Shown one piece after another: positions 59,111 to 64,000 of a DNA stretch of 64,000 bases. The stretch spans positions 62,001-126,000 of the forward strand of contig NZ_JALHKS010000002.1 in assembly GCF_022968825.1 (NCBI RefSeq). Reading direction: 5' to 3'. The position numbers and the translations under genes are program-made. The stretch comes from Chryseobacterium salipaludis (GTDB lineage Bacteria > Bacteroidota > Bacteroidia > Flavobacteriales > Weeksellaceae). Position 1 is the stretch's first letter. Each line of letters opens with the position of its first letter. A model generated the notes under the pieces. It was given only the letters and a program-made list of their open reading frames with translations. It was not told where the DNA came from and made no database searches.

Positions 59111-59159
59111 GTTCCGCACCTTCTGCGCGGGCTGTTAACCCTTTATACTCTTATCCATT

Positions 59160-60035
59160 TTGGACAGAAATCTAATCCAGCGCCTGATTGGCGGAGCCCT
59201 TTATGGTTTTGTCGTTATCGCGTGCACCACCCCACTGGGCGCTTCGCTGCTGAACACTATATCTCCGGAACTGGTGCAGCAGCAACATCTGTATTTCGGA
59301 CTTATTACTTTTTTGCTTTTTGTGGGCGCCTGGGAATGCGTTCGCCTGATGAAGTTTGATCCCAAGGGGTATGAAAAATGGGTGGTACTTCCACTTATTG
59401 TCTTTGTTTTTTACCGGTTTGCCAAACGGTATTTTGAACATGGTTTTTATTTTAATGTAAACCTGTCGGAAATCCTGGCGCTTTCTCTTATTCTAATTGC
59501 CGTCATCACCCTGTTTCGTTTTCCAAAGGAATTATATTACGACAGCGGTAAACTGATCTTCACGGTTATTTATACTGCCTTGCCGTTCAGTTTTGCCTTA
59601 GGACTGCCTAAATTTTCTGTTGTGTCCGGCACTTTTACTTTGGAGGTATTTCTGCTTTTTGTGTTAATCTGGAGCAGCGACAGTTTCGCGTATTTCACGG
59701 GCCGGATGTTTGGCAAGCATAAAATGGCACCGCGCATTTCACCCAAGAAAACCTGGGAAGGATTTGCAGGTGGTGTCTTCTTCACCGTGATATTAGGATA
59801 TTTTATAGAAAGCAACTATCCCGATCTGCGTGGCAACTTTATGATTGTTGGTTTCCTGGTAGCGGTTTTTGCGCCTTTAGGAGATCTGGTGGAGAGCCAG
59901 TTGAAGCGTACATTCGGTGTAAAGGATTCCGGGAATGTCATCCCGGGTCATGGCGGAATTCTCGACCGGCTGGACAGTTTCATAATCTGTGCCCCTGTTG
60001 TATATTTGTACTTTATTCTAGAAAAACTAATATAG
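59160..60035 (+). CDS. cdsA: Phosphatidate cytidylyltransferase (TTG start)
   Basis: A 291-residue membrane enzyme making CDP-diacylglycerol from phosphatidate and CTP. It has about seven or eight helices. The C-terminal signature is complete: SSDSFAYFTGRMFGKHKMAP, RISPKKTWEGFAGG, GDLVESQLKRTFGVKDSGN and PGHGGILDRLDS. The start is TTG at 59160 (MDRNLIQRLIGGALYG); no in-frame ATG lies close by. psd starts one base after its stop, so the two steps from CDP-DAG toward phosphatidylethanolamine are genetically linked. Confidence 0.94.
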   Translation: MDRNLIQRLIGGALYGFVVIACTTPLGASLLNTISPELVQQQHLYFGLITFLLFVGAWECVRLMKFDPKGYEKWVVLPLIVFVFYRFAKRYFEHGFYFNVNLSEILALSLILIAVITLFRFPKELYYDSGKLIFTVIYTALPFSFALGLPKFSVVSGTFTLEVFLLFVLIWSSDSFAYFTGRMFGKHKMAPRISPKKTWEGFAGGVFFTVILGYFIESNYPDLRGNFMIVGFLVAVFAPLGDLVESQLKRTFGVKDSGNVIPGHGGILDRLDSFIICAPVVYLYFILEKLI

Positions 60036-60036
60036 C

Positions 60037-60696
60037 ATGAAACTGCACAAGGAATCGAAAGGGACGCTCTGGTTGTCCAGCATTCTGTTTGGAACCATTT
60101 GCTTCCTGTCGATCTATTTCCTGGAAATCTGGGGACTGTTAATTATCATCCCATTGCTCATTATTTACGGGCTTATCTTTTGGTTCTTCCGTGTGCCGAA
60201 CCGCCAGATTCTGGATCATGTGGAAAATGTGGTCGCGCCGGTGGATGGCAAAGTGGTGATGATCAAGGAGGTCATGGAAGATGAAGTACTGAAGTCCAAA
60301 GCGATTCAGGTTTCAATTTTTATGTCGCCGCTCAATGTTCATATCTGTCGGTTTCCCGTGTCCGGCACGGTGAATTATAAAAAATATCATCCGGGGAAAT
60401 ATCTGGTAGCGTGGCATGAAAAATCTTCTACCGATAATGAGAGAACGACCGTTGCGGTGGAAAGCCTGACGAAACATCAGGTGGTGTTCCGCCAGATTGC
60501 AGGGTATGTTGCCAGACGCATTGTTTTCTATTGCAATGAAGGTGATACCGCGAAAGCCGGCCATGAATTCGGCTTCATTAAATTTGGTTCCCGCATGGAT
60601 ATTTTCCTGCCGCTTGATACAGAAATCCTTTGTAAAATCGGCGACAAAACCAAAGGCGGAATCGATGTGATTGCGCGAATGTCCGATCAACAGTAA
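60037..60696 (+). CDS. psd: Phosphatidylserine decarboxylase (short proenzyme type)
   Basis: A 219-residue proenzyme that converts phosphatidylserine to phosphatidylethanolamine. N-terminal membrane segments are LWLSSILFGTICFLSIYFL and GLLIIIPLLIIYGLIFWFF. The catalytic part shows NVVAPVDGKVVMIKEV, SIFMSPLNVHICRFPVSG, YHPGKYLVAW and the self-cleavage site Gly-Ser in FIKFGSRMDIFLP, where the Ser becomes the pyruvoyl group. This is the short PSD-A form. It is coupled to cdsA by a one-base gap and ends before a terminator. The phosphatidylserine synthase gene is not in the window. Confidence 0.94.
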   Translation: MKLHKESKGTLWLSSILFGTICFLSIYFLEIWGLLIIIPLLIIYGLIFWFFRVPNRQILDHVENVVAPVDGKVVMIKEVMEDEVLKSKAIQVSIFMSPLNVHICRFPVSGTVNYKKYHPGKYLVAWHEKSSTDNERTTVAVESLTKHQVVFRQIAGYVARRIVFYCNEGDTAKAGHEFGFIKFGSRMDIFLPLDTEILCKIGDKTKGGIDVIARMSDQQ

Positions 60697-60715
60697 GGAA
60701 TTATTATCGCTAATT

Positions 60716-60746
60716 AATCCGGAATTTAGATTTCCGGATTTTTTTT
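60716..60746 (+). terminator. Terminator after psd
   Basis: AATCCGGAA and TTCCGGATT form a perfect 9-bp stem with a seven-base loop, followed by a T-run. Confidence 0.82.
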
Positions 60747-60775
60747 ATATTTTTAAAAAGAACTTATTGATTCAG

Positions 60776-61327
60776 ATGAAAATACCCTTATACATAGTTA
60801 CTCTTTCTCTTTTCTTCCTTTTCTCCTGCACCGATCCTGAAAAGGAAGCACAACTGCAGCAGCGTGAACAGGAACTGCAGCAACGCGAAAAACTGATGGC
60901 TTCCCAAATGGAAGAACTGGAAGATCTGCGTGCCCTGCGCGACAGCCTGGAAACTGCTCAGGACAGCGTAGCAGCCTTGCCCCAGGTGCCGGAATTCATC
61001 CTCGGCAAATGGAACGGCAAAATGATCTGCACTGAGTCCAACTGCTCCGAGCATGTAATCGGAGATCAACGGAGCGACAGCTGGTACTTTACCGCAGACA
61101 GTGTAAAAATTACGAATAAGACCGGTGGTGAACGCTCCTTTATTGCCAGTTACAGCGATTCCGAAATCAGACTGATGCCGAAAAAAGATGCCATCGGTAC
61201 CGGCCGTTCTGAAATTACACTGCAAATTAATCCTGAAAATCCGGAGCGCCTGAAAGGCAGCCGCGAAGTGGCAGGCAAAGAATGTACTGCCAAATTCTCC
61301 GTAGAACTGGAAAAAAATAAAAAGTAA
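60776..61327 (+). CDS. Hypothetical lipoprotein with N-terminal coiled coil
   Basis: A 183-residue lipoprotein starting at 60776 (MKIPLYIVTLSLFFLFSC, lipidated Cys 18). A coiled coil of Glu/Gln/Leu repeats follows (EAQLQQREQELQQREKLMAS, QMEELEDLRALRDSLETAQD), then a globular beta-rich domain from about residue 80: EFILGKWNGKMICTESNCSE, SWYFTADSVKITNKTGG, ASYSDSEIRLMPKKDAIG and KGSREVAGKECTAKFSVEL. I do not recognise the family; the beta domain has a lipocalin-like feel (GKWNGKM start) but this is a guess. The antiporter gene follows after five bases, suggesting cotranscription. Confidence 0.72.
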   Translation: MKIPLYIVTLSLFFLFSCTDPEKEAQLQQREQELQQREKLMASQMEELEDLRALRDSLETAQDSVAALPQVPEFILGKWNGKMICTESNCSEHVIGDQRSDSWYFTADSVKITNKTGGERSFIASYSDSEIRLMPKKDAIGTGRSEITLQINPENPERLKGSREVAGKECTAKFSVELEKNKK

Positions 61328-61332
61328 TCCGT

Positions 61333-63462
61333 ATGCTGACCCTCCTGAATGTGAGCAACTTCACCCTGCCGCTGGAAGACCCTGTACTGAGATTTCTGGT
61401 CGTACTGATTATTATTCTTTCAGCGCCGCTGTTACTAAATAAAATTAAAGTTCCGCACCTGCTCGGGCTGATCATCGCCGGCGCCGTCGTGGGGCCCAAC
61501 GGATTTAACATCCTCACGCGGGACAGCAGTATCGTAGTAACCGGCACCACCGGCCTGCTTTATATTATGTTCCTCGCCGGTCTGGAAATTGACCTGGCGG
61601 AATTCAAGAAGAATAAATGGAAGAGCCTGGGCTTTGGCGGTTATACTTTTGTGATTCCTTTTATAATTGGAATTGCGGCAGCGCATTTCATTATGCAGTA
61701 CAACTGGCTTACCTCCTTCCTGTTTGCCAGTTTATTCTCCTCGCACACGCTGATCGCTTACCCGCTGGTGAGTAAATTCGGAATTGTGAAAAACCGCGCA
61801 GTGAACGTTACGGTGGGTGGAACTGTTATTACGGATATCGCCGCGTTACTGGTGCTCGCCATCGTGGTGGGCATGACCACCGGTGAAGTGAATGCTGCCT
61901 TCTGGACAAAGCTTACCGTGGGGATTATTTTGTTTGCCTTGGCAGTGCTTGTGGGATTTCCGATTATTGGCCGCTGGTTCTTTAAAAAAGTGAGCGACAA
62001 AATTTCGCAGTATATTTTCGTACTGGTGATGATTTATTTTGCGGCACTATTGGCAGAACTCGCCGGGATTGAAGCGATTATCGGGGCCTTCCTGGCGGGA
62101 TTGGCGTTAAACAAACTGATTCCGCACACCTCGTCGCTGATGAACCGCGTGGAATTTGTGGGGAACGCGATCTTCATTCCTTTCTTCCTGATCAGTGTGG
62201 GAATGCTGATCGATTTTAAGGTATTCTTTAAAGATTTTGAAACCATCAAAGTAGCCGGCCTGATGATACTGATTTCCATCGGCGGGAAATATCTGGCTTC
62301 AGTGGCGACACAAAAAAGTTTTTCCTATAAAAAGGCGGAAGGCGGCATTATCTTCGGTTTAAGTTCAGCCTCCGCGGCGGCTACACTGGCAACTGTTACG
62401 GTCGGGTACAACATCATCATTGGGGAAACCGATCTGGGCGAGCCGATTCGTTTGCTGGATGAAAGTGTGCTGAACGGCAGTATTCTGCTCATCTTGGTCT
62501 CGTGCACCATTTCATCTTTCGTTACGCAGAAAAATGCCGCGCTTCTGGTGGAGGCAGATAACGAGGAAACACTGACAGAAAGCAGTGATGAAACCGAAAA
62601 TATTCTGCTGGCCGTCAATCATAAAAGCACCATCGATTCCATGACGAGCCTCGCGATGCTGCTCAAATCCAAAAAAGCCAGAGGCGACATCTACGCGCTG
62701 AATATCATTAATGAAGAAAAAAACGAATCGTCGCGCAAGAACGCTGAAACATTGCTGGAACTTACGGTAGATACGGGTGCTGCCGCAGACGTCAAAATTA
62801 CACCGCTCACTCGCTATGACAATGATATCATAACCGGGATTTCCAATGTAATCAAGGAATATAATATTACCGACCTGATGATTGGCATTGAGCCAGAAAA
62901 AGGGTTCTCTCCAAGTCTGGTGTATAATCTGTACAGCGGATATCTGCGCAATAATACGGCGAATGTATTGGTGTATCATGCCATTCAGCCGGTGTCCACC
63001 TTGCAGCGGTACTTCGTTATTCTGCCGGAAAACGCGCACCGCGAGCCCGGTTTTTTCCACAGTTTGCTCAAGGTTTGGAATATTGGCCGGAATTCGGGAT
63101 CCAGTATTGAATTTTACGGCAGCGATGAAACCATTGCGGTAATCGAAAAGATTCGCCGGAAGGTGAATATCGAGGCCAGCTTTATTATTTTCAATGACTG
63201 GGATGCGCTGCAGAAATTATTTAATAAGATGAAGGAAAACGATGCACTGATTTTATTTATGGCGCAGCGTAACATGATTTCTTACCTCCCGCAGATGCGG
63301 CAACTACCGGATTACCTTAACAATAACTTCCGTGAGAAAAACTTCCTGCTGATTTATCCGAAATATGAAAACCGTCAAACCTATGCGAAGGATATCCGCG
63401 ATATCGGAAATGCCAGTGACTTTGTGGAAATCGGGAATATTGTGGGAAGGTTGTTTAAATAA
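61333..63462 (+). CDS. CPA2-family cation:proton antiporter with C-terminal UspA-like region
   Basis: A 709-residue transporter. Residues about 1-400 form 12-13 membrane helices of the Kef/CPA2 type: LGLIIAGAVVGPNGFNIL, YIMFLAGLEIDLAEFKKNKW, LVSKFGIVKNRAVNVTVGGT, VITDIAALLVLAIVVG (conserved Asp of the ion site) and IEAIIGAFLAGLALNKLIP. The cytosolic C-terminus (about 410-709) looks like two UspA-type units: ENILLAVNHKSTIDSMTSLA, YNITDLMIGIEPEKGF and QRYFVILPENAHREPGFFHS. It has no TrkA-N domain. It likely exchanges Na+ or K+ for H+; the ion is unknown. A terminator follows. Confidence 0.9.
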   Translation: MLTLLNVSNFTLPLEDPVLRFLVVLIIILSAPLLLNKIKVPHLLGLIIAGAVVGPNGFNILTRDSSIVVTGTTGLLYIMFLAGLEIDLAEFKKNKWKSLGFGGYTFVIPFIIGIAAAHFIMQYNWLTSFLFASLFSSHTLIAYPLVSKFGIVKNRAVNVTVGGTVITDIAALLVLAIVVGMTTGEVNAAFWTKLTVGIILFALAVLVGFPIIGRWFFKKVSDKISQYIFVLVMIYFAALLAELAGIEAIIGAFLAGLALNKLIPHTSSLMNRVEFVGNAIFIPFFLISVGMLIDFKVFFKDFETIKVAGLMILISIGGKYLASVATQKSFSYKKAEGGIIFGLSSASAAATLATVTVGYNIIIGETDLGEPIRLLDESVLNGSILLILVSCTISSFVTQKNAALLVEADNEETLTESSDETENILLAVNHKSTIDSMTSLAMLLKSKKARGDIYALNIINEEKNESSRKNAETLLELTVDTGAAADVKITPLTRYDNDIITGISNVIKEYNITDLMIGIEPEKGFSPSLVYNLYSGYLRNNTANVLVYHAIQPVSTLQRYFVILPENAHREPGFFHSLLKVWNIGRNSGSSIEFYGSDETIAVIEKIRRKVNIEASFIIFNDWDALQKLFNKMKENDALILFMAQRNMISYLPQMRQLPDYLNNNFREKNFLLIYPKYENRQTYAKDIRDIGNASDFVEIGNIVGRLFK

Positions 63463-63486
63463 ACTTCTCCACAGCAAATAAATAGT

Positions 63487-63520
63487 AAAGCCATTCTTCG
63501 ACAGGAATGGCTTTCAGTTT
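63487..63520 (+). terminator. Terminator after the antiporter gene
   Basis: AAAGCCATTC and GAATGGCTTT form a perfect 10-bp stem with an eight-base loop; CAGTTTTT follows. Confidence 0.78.
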
Positions 63521-63540
63521 TTATAAAGAAACGATTGTAT

Positions 63541-63858
63541 CTATATCGGTATAATAATCACGGTGCCCACGGCAATCAATCCGAGCAGAATGGAACCGAG
63601 CACGTCCGTTTTGCGCACCAAATGAATATCACTCCGCGGAATGGTGATCATTTCGCCCGATTTCAGTTTACCATAAATATTTTCCTGGTCCACTTTCACT
63701 ACTTTCATTTTCAGCACGCGGGCATCGTTGGTCTGCACTTCATAGCGTTGATACAGCTCGAGGGAATTATTCTGCATTGGCCGGTCTGGCGACACCACAC
63801 GGCTTTTGCACGAACTCAGCAGCAGAAGTACAATCAGAACAGGGAATATTTTTTTCAT
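63541..63858 (-). CDS. Small lipoprotein with C-terminal hydrophobic segment
   Basis: A 105-residue protein with a lipobox at VLLLLSSC (Cys about 17). The middle has a short beta-rich module (RVLKMKVVKVDQENIYGKLK, SGEMITIPRSDIHLVRK), in which a Tyr-Gly-Lys-Leu turn is followed by a Pro-Arg-Ser-Asp-Ile strand. The last about 17 residues are hydrophobic (SILLGLIAVGTVIIIPI). I recognise it as a type of small Bacteroidota lipoprotein but cannot name a family. A TACATTTG element lies 17 bases upstream. Function unknown. Confidence 0.7.
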   Translation of the reverse strand: MKKIFPVLIVLLLLSSCKSRVVSPDRPMQNNSLELYQRYEVQTNDARVLKMKVVKVDQENIYGKLKSGEMITIPRSDIHLVRKTDVLGSILLGLIAVGTVIIIPI

Positions 63859-63874
63859 GGTCGTTTATTTTTTT

Positions 63875-63882
63875 CAAATGTA
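63875..63882 (-). promoter_or_regulatory. TAnnTTTG promoter element for the small lipoprotein gene
   Basis: Minus-strand TACATTTG is a full -7 match, 17 bases before the ATG at 63858. Confidence 0.5.
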
Positions 63883-63912
63883 AGAAATTAATGAAGCTGC
63901 ACCGCAGCAATC

Positions 63913-64000
63913 CTAGTGTTCAGCGGATTTCGAATTCAAATCCTGTGCTATCAGCCAGGCTTCGCTCCAGCAGGCCTGAAAATTGAAGCCTCCGGTCACG
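63913..64000 (-). CDS. BaiN/HI0933-type FAD-dependent oxidoreductase, C-terminal fragment
   Basis: Only the last 29 codons are inside the window. They read VTGGFNFQACWSEAWLIAQD followed by LNSKSAEH and a TAG stop. The TGGFNFQ...W...AW pattern is the C-terminal FAD-binding segment of the BaiN/HI0933 flavoprotein family. The rest of the gene lies beyond the right edge, so enzyme identity rests on this short stretch. Confidence 0.68.
   Translation of the reverse strand, partial: VTGGFNFQACWSEAWLIAQDLNSKSAEH

Noticed and set aside
62512-63060. Minus-strand open frame of 182 codons inside the antiporter gene
   Set aside because: It is antisense to the UspA-like region of a continuous 709-residue protein and lacks any motif or upstream signal.
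1-64000. tRNA or rRNA genes, insertion sequences, prophage, integrons, biosynthetic clusters or defence systems
   Set aside because: I looked for cloverleaf-like GC-rich blocks, transposase or integrase motifs, terminal repeats, and nuclease or methylase clusters in all intergenic regions and genes. Nothing convincing was seen; composition and codon use look even across the window.

Overview
The window looks like ordinary chromosome from a Bacteroidota bacterium, most likely class Flavobacteriia and possibly the Chryseobacterium/Weeksellaceae lineage. The lineage is inferred from gene content and was not checked by any search. The evidence is: a TonB-dependent receptor paired with a DUF5689 lipoprotein; a complete alternative complex III operon (actA to actF); Rho with a long disordered insert; phylum-typical small families (DUF4271, DUF4293, DUF4296, DUF6146); many lipoproteins; and more than a dozen matches to the Bacteroidota promoter -7 element TAnnTTTG just upstream of genes. 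Base composition by eye is closer to even than in most Chryseobacterium-like genomes.

Layout. 1-4 kb: DUF5689 lipoprotein (cut by the window edge) and TonB receptor, leftward. 4-9.3 kb: nuclease-like EEP protein, two small lipoproteins, Mn-type superoxide dismutase, rho. 9.4-16.8 kb: DUF4293 membrane protein, secreted M28 peptidase, MsbA-like ABC exporter, DUF421 protein with a zinc-ribbon tail, mutS, a SpoU methyltransferase. 16.8-23.1 kb: leftward RND efflux operon (regulator, adaptor, pump, outer-membrane channel). 23.2-31.8 kb: SUI1 factor, nucleoside phosphorylase, tag, two small charged stress-like proteins, fabI, peptidase/threonine aldolase pair, DtxR-type metal regulator with a palindromic operator, pruA. 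31.9-36 kb: zinc metallopeptidase, ribH, a TPR-like membrane protein, apt, a 401-aa lipoprotein. 36-44.5 kb: the act operon. 44.7-51.7 kb: SPOR protein, two-component system, oligopeptidase B, hemD-like gene, DUF4271. 51.8-64 kb: polyprenol-phosphate glycosyltransferase, DUF4296, tgt, LptF/G permease, birA, then rsfS-ftsH-LUD-cdsA-psd, a lipoprotein, a CPA2 antiporter, a small lipoprotein and the 3' end of a flavoprotein.

How the genes work together. Alternative complex III moves electrons from menaquinol to cytochrome c, but no terminal oxidase gene lies beside it. The rsfS-to-psd cluster joins ribosome silencing, membrane protein quality control and phospholipid synthesis. The efflux operon is probably controlled by its own GbsR/MarR-type regulator.

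I see no tRNA, rRNA, CRISPR array, insertion sequence, prophage or biosynthetic cluster, and no gene-free stretch longer than about 210 bases. I did not find a convincing new multi-gene system. The best leads are protein-level oddities (an EF-hand loop in ActB, a Tgt without its zinc cysteines, a zinc ribbon on DUF421, Asn-rich repeats in Rho) and cis elements (the DtxR palindrome, a leaderless SUI1 gene, a terminator inside tag).
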